A stretch of 64,000 nucleotides of DNA from Edaphobacter acidisoli (lineage in GTDB: Bacteria; Acidobacteriota; Terriglobia; Terriglobales; Acidobacteriaceae): positions 2,294,001 through 2,358,000 of the forward strand of contig NZ_BMJB01000001.1 in assembly GCF_014642855.1 (NCBI RefSeq), in the 5' to 3' direction. Shown piece by piece: positions 25,709 to 33,422 of the stretch. The notes below the pieces were generated by a model. The model searched no databases. It had not been told where the DNA came from and saw only the letters and a list, made by a program, of their open reading frames with translations. The translations under genes and the position numbers were made by a program. How positions within the stretch are numbered: position 1 is the first letter of the stretch; each line of letters starts with the position of its first letter.

Positions 25709-26821
25709 ATGACAGACGCTATTCCCCAGTTGTTGTCCCATGATGAAGCTGCGCTCGACCAGGCTTTTGCCACGCTGGAAGCCCAGGTGCGCGCGGAAGC
25801 TGCCACGTTGACCACCGCTGAGGCGCAGGAAAACTTTCGCCTGCACTGGCTGGGCCGCAAGCAGGGGCGGCTGAAGCTGATCAGCGAGGCGTGGCTGAAG
25901 TCTGCGCCTGCGGAGGCGCGCAAGCCGCTGGGCATTCGCTTCAATCAACTGAAGCAACAGATTGAGCAGGCGCTGGAAGTGCAGGCTGGTGCGCCTAAGA
26001 CGGCGGTTGCGGGAATCGACATCACTTTGCCGGGGCTGGTGCGCGAGCCGGGGATCGAGCATCCTCTGCTGAAGGCGATGCATGAGATTGTGGCTGTGTT
26101 TCACAACCTGGGGTACTCGACGAACCTGGGACCTCAGGTGGAGACGGATTTTTATAACTTCGAGGCGTTGAACTTTCCGCCAAACCATCCGGCGCGCGAT
26201 ACGCAGGACACGCTGCTGGTGGCCGATCAGCAGAAGAAGCCTTCGCGCGATCGGCTGCTGATGCGCACGCATACGAGTCCGGTACAGATTCGCACGATGG
26301 TGGCGCAGGCCCCGCCGGTGCGGATTGTGATTCCCGGCAAGGTGCATCGGAATGATGCAGCGGACGCGACGCACTCGCCGATCTTTCATCAGGTGGAAGG
26401 GCTGTGTGTTGATACGAACATTACCTTCTCTGACCTGAAGGGCACGCTGGACCATGCGATGAAGGCGTTGTTTGGCTCAGCGGTGAAGACGCGGTTCTTC
26501 CCCAGCTTCTTTCCGTTTACGGAGCCGAGCGCGGATGTGCAGATCAGCTGCATCTTCTGCGGTGGGAAGGGCTGCAGGAAGTGCAAGCACTCGGGATGGA
26601 TTGAGCTGCTGGGGTGCGGGATGGTGGATCCGGCTGTGTTTGCCGCTGTTACGAGCGAACGTCGCAAGACCGACCCTGCGGACGATGCCTACAACCCGGA
26701 GAAGATTTCGGGGTTTGCGTTTGGCATGGGCGTGGAGCGGATTGCGATGATCCAGCACGGCATCTCCGACATTGGGCACTTCTATTCGGGAGACATGCGG
26801 TTTTTGGAGCAGTTTGCTTGA
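25709..26821 (+). CDS. pheS: Phenylalanyl-tRNA synthetase alpha subunit
   Basis: A 370-residue catalytic subunit that charges tRNA-Phe. It has the N-terminal coiled coil (ALDQAFATLEAQVRAEAATL), the class II motif 2 region KVHRNDAADATHSPIFHQVE, a cysteine cluster (IFCGGKGCRKCKHSGWIE) and motif 3 (GFAFGMGVERIAMIQHGI). Length is normal. The ATG at 25709 has no ribosome binding site and lies six bases after the hicB stop, so translation is probably coupled to hicB. The beta subunit gene follows 580 bases later, with a minus-strand gene between, so the usual pheST pair is interrupted here. Confidence 0.96.
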   Translation: MTDAIPQLLSHDEAALDQAFATLEAQVRAEAATLTTAEAQENFRLHWLGRKQGRLKLISEAWLKSAPAEARKPLGIRFNQLKQQIEQALEVQAGAPKTAVAGIDITLPGLVREPGIEHPLLKAMHEIVAVFHNLGYSTNLGPQVETDFYNFEALNFPPNHPARDTQDTLLVADQQKKPSRDRLLMRTHTSPVQIRTMVAQAPPVRIVIPGKVHRNDAADATHSPIFHQVEGLCVDTNITFSDLKGTLDHAMKALFGSAVKTRFFPSFFPFTEPSADVQISCIFCGGKGCRKCKHSGWIELLGCGMVDPAVFAAVTSERRKTDPADDAYNPEKISGFAFGMGVERIAMIQHGISDIGHFYSGDMRFLEQFA

Positions 26822-26890
26822 GCGGAGCTTTCCGGAAAGCGGAAGAACAGCAGATTCCTCCGCTTCGCTACGGAATGGAAATGCAAAAAA

Positions 26891-27241
26891 CTATGCCTTT
26901 GCCTTGCCTTTGATGAAGCCGAAGAGCAGGTGCAGGATCGCCAGCGCCAGTGCGCCCAGGAATGCTCCCTTCCACGTTGTCACTGAGAATCCGGGTACAA
27001 ATTTGCTTGAGAACCAGAGAATGATCGCGTTGATGACGAGGAAGAACAGGCCGAAGGAGAGGATTCCCAGCGGCAGGGTTACGAACTTCAGCAGCAGGCC
27101 CAGTGTCGCGTTGAACAGGCCGATCACGACGACGGCAATCAGCGCGGAGACGAAGTTCGATACGTGAAAGCCTGGAACGTAATAGGACACCAGCAGCAGA
27201 GCGATCGCGTTGAGAATCCATTGCAGCAGTATGCGCAGCAT
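26891..27241 (-). CDS. Phage-holin-family (PF04020-type) small membrane protein
   Basis: A 116-residue protein with four hydrophobic helices: the first ILNAIALLLVSYYVPGFHV, then VSALIAVVVIGLFNATLG, LPLGILSFGLFFLVINAIIL and GAFLGALALAILHLLFGF. The PGF near the end of helix 1 and the SFGLFFLVINA segment are typical of the family that databases call phage holin family 4; most members are ordinary chromosomal genes of unknown function and not lysis proteins. It is antisense to the pheS/pheT direction and separates these genes. Confidence 0.85.
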   Translation of the reverse strand: MLRILLQWILNAIALLLVSYYVPGFHVSNFVSALIAVVVIGLFNATLGLLLKFVTLPLGILSFGLFFLVINAIILWFSSKFVPGFSVTTWKGAFLGALALAILHLLFGFIKGKAKA

Positions 27242-27400
27242 AGCAACCTCAGGTCATCAGGATTTTAGAAACAAATCTACGGCGGGCCCACCGCTCCAAA
27301 AGCATACCTGACTGGCGTGAAAGTGCGAATGAGACTTTGCCGCGCGCTGGCGTTGAAGCGAGTATTTCGGGGCCAGCATTTAGACTGATAGCTGTCCACT

Positions 27401-29467
27401 ATGAAAGTTCTGACTAACTGGCTTCGCCACTACCTGCCGTCTTTGTCTGTCTCTGACCGGGAGCTTGCCGATGATCTGACGCTGCGCGGCATTGCCGTGG
27501 AGGGCGTGCACTCGCTTGGGGATGGCAACGGCCATCTGTTTGAGATGGACATTACGACCAATCGCGTGGATGCGATGAACCACTACGGCATCGCGCGCGA
27601 GGCGGCGACGATCTACAACCTGCCGCTGGCTCCAGTGGATGCTTCCCTGGCTGCGAATGGCTCGGAGAAGGCGTTTCCGGTGCGGATTGAGGCGCCGGAG
27701 CTTTGCGGGCGTTTTACGGCGCAAGTTTTGCGTGGGGTGACGATTGCTCCGAGTGCGGGGAGGATTGCCGAGTACTTCAACCTGCTGGAGCAGAAGCAGA
27801 TTTCAAATGCTGTGGACGCGAGCAACTACACGCTCGTGGGCATGGGGCATCCGACGCACGCGTTCGACCTGGACAAGCTGGAGGGTGGCATTGTCGTGCG
27901 GCTGGCCCGGAAGGGCGAGCGGCTGAAGCTGCTGGATGGGACTGAGCGTGTGCTTGAGGCGGATGATCTTGTTGTCGCCGATGAGAAGAAGGCGCTGGCG
28001 CTGGCTGGAGTGATGGGCGGATGGGACTCGATGATTACCGCCGAGACGAAGAACATTCTGGTGGAGGCGGCGTGGTTCGATCCGGCGACGGTAAGGCGCA
28101 GCTCGCGCAGGCATGGGCTGCATACGGATGCGAGCCATCGGTTTGAGCGTGGGGCGGATTTTAATGCTGCTCCGGTGGCGAACCGGCTGGTGTCGGCGCT
28201 GATTCTGGAGAGCGGTGGCGCGGCTGAGGGCGCGATGGTCGATGTGGTTGTGCCTGAGGCGCAGGCTCGGACGGCGGCGCGGCCTCCGGTGAAGCTTTCG
28301 GTGAAGCAGGTGCAGCGGCACCTGGGGAAGACGATTGATGCGGCGGGGATTGGCAGGGAGATTGTTGCGCAGTATCTGACGGCGCTGGGTTGCACGCTTG
28401 CGGCGCAAGGGGACGATGCGTTTTCGGTTGCGCTGCCGAGCTGGCGGCTTGATCTGGAGCGTGAGATTGACCTGATCGAGGAAGTGGCGCGCGTTTATGG
28501 GTACAACCGGTTTGCGAATACGCTGCCTGCGCCGCTGCCCGTCGTTGCGCATCCTTTGGCCGCGAAAGAAGCGGCTGTGCGGGCGCGGCTGCTGGCGCTT
28601 GGATTTTCGGAGTCTGTCTCGAGCACGTTTGCGAGCCATGGGGATGCGGAGTCGTTTGGCGACGCGGGCAAGGGTGCGATTGCGCTGGAGAATCCGCTCT
28701 CGGAGGAGGTTGGTCTGCTGCGGCCTTCGCTCGTGCCGGGAATGGTTGCGATGCTCGCGAATAATCTGAACCGCGATGTTCGCGAGGCGAGGCTGTTTGA
28801 GCAGGGACAGATTTTTACCGGCTCGACGGAAGCTGTGGTCGAGACGGCGCAGCTGACGCTGGGGTTGACTACGGCTGGCGCCGGAGGCGTGAAGCTTTAT
28901 GCAACGGAGGATGTGCCGTTCTTTGAGATGAAGGGCGCGATGGAGTCGGTGCTGTCGTTGTTTGCGATGGGTGCGGTTGCGTTTGTTGCCGAGGGCCCGA
29001 AGTGGCTGGAGGCTGGGCGGGCGGCATCGGTGGTTGTGGATGGACAGGCTATCGCCTGCTTTGGTGAGCTGGCTGGGGAGGAGGCTTCGCGGCTGAAGCT
29101 GCGGCAGCCGGTGTATCTGGCGCAGGTCGATCTGGCGCGGCTTTATGCGTTCCAGCTGCGCAGGGCGATGGCGCGGGAGCTTTCGCGGTTCCAGGCGGTG
29201 GAGCGCGACTTCTCGTTCACGTTCCCTGATGCGGTGCGATGGCTGGATGTGGCGGGCGCGCTGGGTGTGCTGGGGATTGCGGAGTTGCAGAGCTTCAGGC
29301 CGGTGGAGGATTGGCGAGACCGGAAGAAGTATCCGGGCGTGCATTCGATGCTGGTGCGGGTGGTGTTTCAGTCGCTGGAGAGGACGCTGCGGGATGAGGA
29401 GCTTGCGGCGTGGTCTGCGCGGATCATCGAGGCTTTGACCGGGCTTGGTGGGACGCTGCGGGCGTAA
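27401..29467 (+). CDS. pheT: Phenylalanyl-tRNA synthetase beta subunit, short form without tRNA-binding domain
   Basis: A 688-residue beta subunit that helps bind tRNA and edits mischarged Tyr-tRNA-Phe. Domains: B1 (MKVLTNWLRHYLP), B3/4 editing region (SNYTLVGMGHPTHAFDLDKL), B5 with VEGV/LTLRG and VPEAQA context, the catalytic-like core (LPSWRLDLEREIDLIEEVAR and ENPLSEEVGLLRPSLVPGM) and the C-terminal ferredoxin-like anticodon domain. Usual PheT is about 790-800 residues; here RGIAVEGV runs directly into LFEMDITTNRVDAMNHYGIA, so the EMAP-like tRNA-binding domain (about 110 residues) is absent. There is no clear ribosome binding site before ATG 27401. Assignment is firm. Confidence 0.95.
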   Translation: MKVLTNWLRHYLPSLSVSDRELADDLTLRGIAVEGVHSLGDGNGHLFEMDITTNRVDAMNHYGIAREAATIYNLPLAPVDASLAANGSEKAFPVRIEAPELCGRFTAQVLRGVTIAPSAGRIAEYFNLLEQKQISNAVDASNYTLVGMGHPTHAFDLDKLEGGIVVRLARKGERLKLLDGTERVLEADDLVVADEKKALALAGVMGGWDSMITAETKNILVEAAWFDPATVRRSSRRHGLHTDASHRFERGADFNAAPVANRLVSALILESGGAAEGAMVDVVVPEAQARTAARPPVKLSVKQVQRHLGKTIDAAGIGREIVAQYLTALGCTLAAQGDDAFSVALPSWRLDLEREIDLIEEVARVYGYNRFANTLPAPLPVVAHPLAAKEAAVRARLLALGFSESVSSTFASHGDAESFGDAGKGAIALENPLSEEVGLLRPSLVPGMVAMLANNLNRDVREARLFEQGQIFTGSTEAVVETAQLTLGLTTAGAGGVKLYATEDVPFFEMKGAMESVLSLFAMGAVAFVAEGPKWLEAGRAASVVVDGQAIACFGELAGEEASRLKLRQPVYLAQVDLARLYAFQLRRAMARELSRFQAVERDFSFTFPDAVRWLDVAGALGVLGIAELQSFRPVEDWRDRKKYPGVHSMLVRVVFQSLERTLRDEELAAWSARIIEALTGLGGTLRA

Positions 29468-29548
29468 GCCGGCAACGGTTGCACCCAGCTAGATACCTGC
29501 GATTTGGGCCACGAAATCCACGGTTCCGGCGTCTATACTTTGAAGAAC

Positions 29549-29806
29549 ATGACTACACCTACGATTAGCGCCGATGAGTTTCAGGCGCTCGAACAGAAAG
29601 TTCTCCGTGCTGTTGAAGTAGTGAAGCGCGAGCGTGAAGCACGCGCCGCCGCTGAAGCTGAAGTTGCTTCGCTGCGCCAGCAGATCGCTGCGCTGAAGAG
29701 CGAATCGAGCGCGGCAGAGTCCGAGATCAGCACGCTTACGAAGGAGCGCGAGGCTGTGCGCACGCGCGTGGAGAAGATGCTTCAGCAGATGGACGAATTG
29801 CTGTAA
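29549..29806 (+). CDS. Small coiled-coil protein, ZapB-like
   Basis: An 85-residue soluble protein that is almost all heptad repeat from about residue 12 (FQALEQKVLRAVEVVKRERE) to the end (REAVRTRVEKMLQQMDELL). Leu, Val and Ile recur at a/d positions. It lies 29 bases before zapA, so a cell-division coiled coil of the ZapB type, which bundles FtsZ filaments through ZapA, is likely. The ATG at 29549 is preferred to the in-frame ATG at 29504, because TATACT at 29534-29539 may be the -10 box. Direct evidence of function is absent beyond shape and context. Confidence 0.75.
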   Translation: MTTPTISADEFQALEQKVLRAVEVVKREREARAAAEAEVASLRQQIAALKSESSAAESEISTLTKEREAVRTRVEKMLQQMDELL

Positions 29807-29835
29807 AAGGCATTTGTCGTAACCAAGGAGACGCG

Positions 29836-30204
29836 ATGAACCAGGTCCTCGATCCGACGGAAACCACAGCCAACGAAGTGCCTCCTGTGGAGGCCCAGTC
29901 TGTCTCCGTCGATATCTACGACCAGGTGTACCACCTGCGCGGGATCGACCCTGAATATATCGAACGGCTGGCCGCGATTGTGGATGCAAAGATGCGCGCT
30001 GTCTCCGCGCATGGTGGCACGGTGGATTCACTGCGCGTGGCTGTGCTGGCCGCGCTGAATATCGCCGATGAGCTTTGCTGTGCGCGGCAGCGGTATGACT
30101 CGGTTGCAGGAAGCCTGCAGAACTCGACACAGTCGCTGCGTTCGCGCGCCGGCACGATTGCGCATATGCTCGACGAAGTGCTGGACGAACGCAAGGCCGG
30201 CTAA
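29836..30204 (+). CDS. zapA: Cell division protein ZapA
   Basis: A 122-residue protein that promotes FtsZ bundling at the division ring. The ZapA core is VSVDIYDQVYHLRGIDPEYI followed by ERLAAIVDAKMRAVSAHGG, VDSLRVAVLAALNIADELCC and a C-terminal coiled helix. The N-terminal 23 residues, rich in Thr, Glu and Pro, are extra compared with short ZapA proteins. AAGGAG lies six bases before the ATG. It is downstream of the coiled-coil partner and upstream of two thioredoxin-like lipid-side or periplasmic proteins. Confidence 0.9.
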   Translation: MNQVLDPTETTANEVPPVEAQSVSVDIYDQVYHLRGIDPEYIERLAAIVDAKMRAVSAHGGTVDSLRVAVLAALNIADELCCARQRYDSVAGSLQNSTQSLRSRAGTIAHMLDEVLDERKAG

Positions 30205-30225
30205 GCACACGCAGGAACAGAACTG

Positions 30226-31290
30226 ATGCGCCATCTTGCTCGCGCACTCTCGTTAGCGGGAATTCTGCTTGTGCTCTCGTGCCCCTTGCTTGCGCAGACG
30301 CGGCGCGACTCTCGCGACAATCCTAAATATAGGACCGCCATCAGCGATGGGCAGGTGCTGGCTGAAGACCAGGAGTATGACCTGGCCATCGATGCCTATG
30401 CGGAGGCGAACCGCATTGCGGGAGGCAAGGACAAGTTTTGTCTGCGCAACATCCTTGAGCTTCAGATACAGAATGGTGATTACGACAACGCTGTTGTTAC
30501 GGCGGGCAGGTTTGAGGCGCTGGCGGCGACTCCTGCGGAGAAGTCGTACGCTGCGGCCAGCCGCGGGCGTGCGTTGTTTCTGAAGGCTGAGCCGGAGAAG
30601 AATGGCGCGCCTTATGATGCCGCGTTGTTGGCTAAGGCTGATGATGCCTTCAAGGCTGCGCTTGCGGCTGATCCTAAAGATGCGACGGCTCTGTTTCAGG
30701 ATGGTGAGGTGCTGGTGCATCTTGGGCAGGCCGAGGAGGCGCGGGCGCGGTTCAAGGCTTGCGTGGCTGCGATTAAGCCGGGGGATGCTCTCTATCTGAG
30801 GGCGGAACGCTTCGCCGACAATCCGGCCCTGGCGCTCGAGCAGCTTGCGCCGGCGTTTACGGTGAAGACGCTGGATGGGGCGAGGTTCGATCTTGATCAG
30901 ATGCAGGGACGGGTGGTGCTGATCGACTTCTGGGCGACGTGGTGCGTGCCGTGTATGAAGGAGCTGCCGGAGATCAAGAAAATTGCGAAGGATTTTTCCG
31001 GGCAACCGCTGGTCATCTTGAGCGTGAGTTGGGATGAGGATGAGCAGACCTGGCAGGACTTTGTCGAGAAGAACCAGATGACGTGGCCGCAGTATCGTGA
31101 TGTGGACCATAAGCTGGGACGGCTGTTTGAGGTCGAGGGGATTCCCAGCTACTACACGATTGATTCGAATGGTGTGATTGCTTCGGAGCTGATGGGCGAG
31201 GGGTTCGACGTGGAGTCGCGGCTGAGGAAGTTGATTGTGCAGGCAAAGAACGCGAAGGCCAATTCGGCATTGGCTGCCATCGGCCAATAG
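30226..31290 (+). CDS. TPR and TlpA-type thioredoxin-domain protein, copy 1
   Basis: A 354-residue exported protein with signal peptide (LSLAGILLVLSCPLLAQ; a Cys in SCPLLAQ is not a clean lipobox). Residues about 35-190 carry TPR-like helices (DLAIDAYAEANRIAGG, ADDAFKAALAADPKDATALF). The C-terminal half is a TlpA/ResA thioredoxin fold: VVLIDFWATWCVPCMKELPE with redox cysteines 240 and 243 and the cis-Pro motif VEGIPSYYTIDSNG. It likely reduces disulfides on the periplasmic side, with the TPR part binding a partner. It begins 22 bases after zapA, and a paralogue follows. Confidence 0.88.
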   Translation: MRHLARALSLAGILLVLSCPLLAQTRRDSRDNPKYRTAISDGQVLAEDQEYDLAIDAYAEANRIAGGKDKFCLRNILELQIQNGDYDNAVVTAGRFEALAATPAEKSYAAASRGRALFLKAEPEKNGAPYDAALLAKADDAFKAALAADPKDATALFQDGEVLVHLGQAEEARARFKACVAAIKPGDALYLRAERFADNPALALEQLAPAFTVKTLDGARFDLDQMQGRVVLIDFWATWCVPCMKELPEIKKIAKDFSGQPLVILSVSWDEDEQTWQDFVEKNQMTWPQYRDVDHKLGRLFEVEGIPSYYTIDSNGVIASELMGEGFDVESRLRKLIVQAKNAKANSALAAIGQ

Positions 31291-31366
31291 ACAAACATTG
31301 CAAGCGGTGGCGCTACCTCGTGTATCTTCAAATGCGTTACGCCATGATGTTAGGCCTGGAGATTCA

Positions 31367-32431
31367 ATGACACGGTTCTCGCTTGGTCGTTTTCTGCTGG
31401 TGCTGTTTATTTTTTGTTTCATGATTACTGGTTCTGCAGCGGTCTTCGCGCAGACAACATCATTGAACCCATCGGCGCATGCCGCGTTGGCGGAAGGCGC
31501 TCAATTTGAGCAGCGGCATCAGCTTTCGTCCGCACTGGACAGCGACCGCCGTGCCTTGAAGCTTGCCGGAGGCGTCTGCGCGGAGTGCTACGAAGCTGTC
31601 ATTAAGCTTCAACTCAGGATGGAGCTGCCTAAAGACGCCGTGTCGTCTGCAAGCGCATGGTCAGCCCATGCATCCACCCCTGTAGAGAGATCGCAGGCGG
31701 AGCTCCTCGAAGCCAGATCTTTGATGGCTTTTTACGGCCAGAAACCCAAAGACTCACTCCTGCGTCAGGCAGATGATGTACTTAAGCAGGCTTCCATCGA
31801 CAACCCATCTGATCCGGCCATCCACCTGCTCCGTGGCCGCGTGCTGGCCACACTGAAGATGGATGCGGAGGCAAAGGACGAGTTTTCAGCATGCGCTGCG
31901 TCGTCTGGGGCCACACCTGTTGAATGCCTTCGTGCAAAAAACTTTGCCCACGACCCCAGCTTGGCGCGAGGCGAGCAGGCGCCCGAGTTCACCATTACGC
32001 GCCCGGACGGAACCGTGGTCACTCTCGATTCACTAGCCGGCAAGGTCGTCCTTATCGATTTCTGGGCGACGTGGTGCCCTCCCTGCAATCGTGACCGAGA
32101 CTACATTCAGTCGATCGCGGAGGAGTTTCAGAAAGGCAACTTCGTTCTGCTCGGCATCAGTTCAGACAAGAATGAGACTGTATGGAAAAACTATCTGAAA
32201 GACAACGATATGCTCGGCATTCAGGTCCGGGATTCCTTCGATGGCATAAATGATCTCTTTCACGTTGAAGGGATCCCCACCTACATCGTTCTCGATGGCA
32301 ATGGTATGGTCCGGCTTCGTGTCACAGGGCCTGAAGGGGACATTCGCGGAAAGGTCCGCGCACTGCTTGCCAGCGATACATCGACTAGCAAACAGCAGAC
32401 TGCAACCAGCGCAGGCTCTAAGTCACAATAA
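31367..32431 (+). CDS. TPR and TlpA-type thioredoxin-domain protein, copy 2
   Basis: A 354-residue paralogue of the preceding gene with the same plan: signal peptide (LLVLFIFCFMITGSAAVFAQ), TPR-like region, then a TlpA fold with IDFWATWCPPCNRDRD (cysteines 237 and 240) and VEGIPTYIVLDGNG. The active-site dipeptide is Pro-Pro instead of Val-Pro. The TPR half has extra cysteine pairs (CAECYE near residue 70). ATG 31367 has GGAG five bases upstream. The two copies have the same length but have diverged strongly in their first halves, so this is an old tandem duplication. Confidence 0.87.
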   Translation: MTRFSLGRFLLVLFIFCFMITGSAAVFAQTTSLNPSAHAALAEGAQFEQRHQLSSALDSDRRALKLAGGVCAECYEAVIKLQLRMELPKDAVSSASAWSAHASTPVERSQAELLEARSLMAFYGQKPKDSLLRQADDVLKQASIDNPSDPAIHLLRGRVLATLKMDAEAKDEFSACAASSGATPVECLRAKNFAHDPSLARGEQAPEFTITRPDGTVVTLDSLAGKVVLIDFWATWCPPCNRDRDYIQSIAEEFQKGNFVLLGISSDKNETVWKNYLKDNDMLGIQVRDSFDGINDLFHVEGIPTYIVLDGNGMVRLRVTGPEGDIRGKVRALLASDTSTSKQQTATSAGSKSQ

Positions 32432-32478
32432 AATTGTCTGCATCGCGCGGTACTCGTAACCGTATCAGCGGAGGCTCG

Positions 32479-33114
32479 ATGTATATTCCCAAGACCCATG
32501 AAGAGACGCGAATAGATGTGCTTCAGGAGTTCATGGAGGCACATCCGTTTGCGACGCTTGTGACGCTGGGGTCGGCAGGGTTGTTTGCGACGCATCTGCC
32601 TGTGGTGCTGGATCGTGATGGTGGGACTCTTGGGATTTTGCGAGGGCATATCTCGCGTGCGAACAGGCAGTGGCGCGATTTCTCTGCCGTTGTTGAAGCG
32701 CTTGTGATCTTTTCCGGGCCGCATCATTACATCACTCCGAACTGGTATGCGGAGAAGGCGAAGAGTGGCAGGGTTGTTCCTACGTGGAACTATGCGGTGG
32801 TTCACGCTTATGCCAGGCTCGCTGTCATTGAAGATGCGGCTTGGCTGCTCAAGAACGTTCAGACGCTGACTGATGTTCATGAGGTTGGATCGCCTGCTCC
32901 GTGGCGGGTCAGTGATGCTCCTGAGGAGTACATTCATGCGATTGCTAAGGGAATCGTTGGGGTTGAGCTGACGATTACGCGGCTTGAGGGCAAGTGGAAG
33001 GTGAGCCAGAATCAGTCGGCGGAGAACCGCGCGGGGGTTGTGAAGGGACTTGAGGAGCTGGGCACGGTGGAGAGCCTGGAGATGAAGCGGCTGGTTGAAG
33101 AAGGACTCAAGTAA
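32479..33114 (+). CDS. PaiB-family FMN-binding protein
   Basis: A 211-residue protein of the PaiB family, known in Bacillus as a negative regulator of sporulation and degradative enzymes and structurally an FMN-binding split barrel. Motifs: MYIPKTHEETR, FATLVTLGSAGLFATHLPVV, LRGHISRANRQWRDF, FSGPHHYITPNWYAEKAKSG and VPTWNYAVVHAYA, and near the end LEGKWKVSQNQSAENRAGVV. GGAGG at 32470-32474 precedes the ATG. It is monocistronic and followed by the candidate RNA. Whether it binds DNA in this organism is unknown. Confidence 0.9.
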   Translation: MYIPKTHEETRIDVLQEFMEAHPFATLVTLGSAGLFATHLPVVLDRDGGTLGILRGHISRANRQWRDFSAVVEALVIFSGPHHYITPNWYAEKAKSGRVVPTWNYAVVHAYARLAVIEDAAWLLKNVQTLTDVHEVGSPAPWRVSDAPEEYIHAIAKGIVGVELTITRLEGKWKVSQNQSAENRAGVVKGLEELGTVESLEMKRLVEEGLK

Positions 33115-33134
33115 TGCGTTATCAATAGAGGCGG

Positions 33135-33380
33135 ATTGGGCCGTTTGCAATCGTAGCCAGCGCGGTTTAGCATCCAACATGGAAACCGGCCTGCAAAGCA
33201 GGTGCAGCGATCCACGCTGGTTGAACCAACATTCATTGAACAGGGGTCTGGCTCGTATACATGGTTCGGTGTGCAGTCCTCCAGTCAGGAAAGCCTAAAG
33301 AACCACGGCAGGATCCCGCCGTCTTAGGACGGGTTCACCGGCGCTTCGCGGCACGGCCCAGTGGGTCGGTCTTCTTTTTT
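33135..33380 (+). ncRNA. Candidate structured RNA of unassigned class
   Basis: The 308-base gap between the PaiB and Lgt-like genes holds no plausible reading frame but much structure. ATTGGGCCGT at 33135-33144 pairs with ACGGCCCAGT at 33353-33362 (10 base pairs, one G-U). Inside this closing helix are local hairpins: CGGTTT/AAACCG near 33163-33187, CCTGC-AAA-GCAGG at 33190-33202, CAGCG/CGCTG near 33205-33219, and CCGTC-TTAG-GACGG at 33319-33332. A CTTCTTTTTT tract at 33371-33380 could end the transcript. The size (about 230 nt) and closing helix recall 6S RNA, whose gene is often near zapA (here 3 kb upstream), but the internal multi-hairpin layout does not match it clearly. Cobalamin riboswitch and RNase P were considered and not supported. 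Confidence 0.4.
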
Positions 33381-33383
33381 GCG

Positions 33384-33417
33384 GCACTGCACCAATCGCT
33401 CGGATTGGTGAGTGCCT
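33384..33417 (+). promoter_or_regulatory. Hairpin just before the Lgt-like start codon
   Basis: GCACT and ACCAATC pair with GATTGGT and AGTGC around a GCTCG loop, leaving a small internal loop (33384-33417). It ends five bases before the GTG start at 33423, and the weak GGTGAG that could act as ribosome binding site lies within it. It may control translation or mark the 3' boundary of the upstream RNA. Confidence 0.45.
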
Positions 33418-33422
33418 AAGCT

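Noticed and set aside
26891..27241. True phage holin
   Set aside because: Family name only; the gene is single, with no lysin or phage neighbours.
33135..33380. Cobalamin riboswitch
   Set aside because: AGTCAGGAAAGCC resembles the B12 box, but the other conserved cobalamin elements cannot be placed and the next gene is not B12-related.
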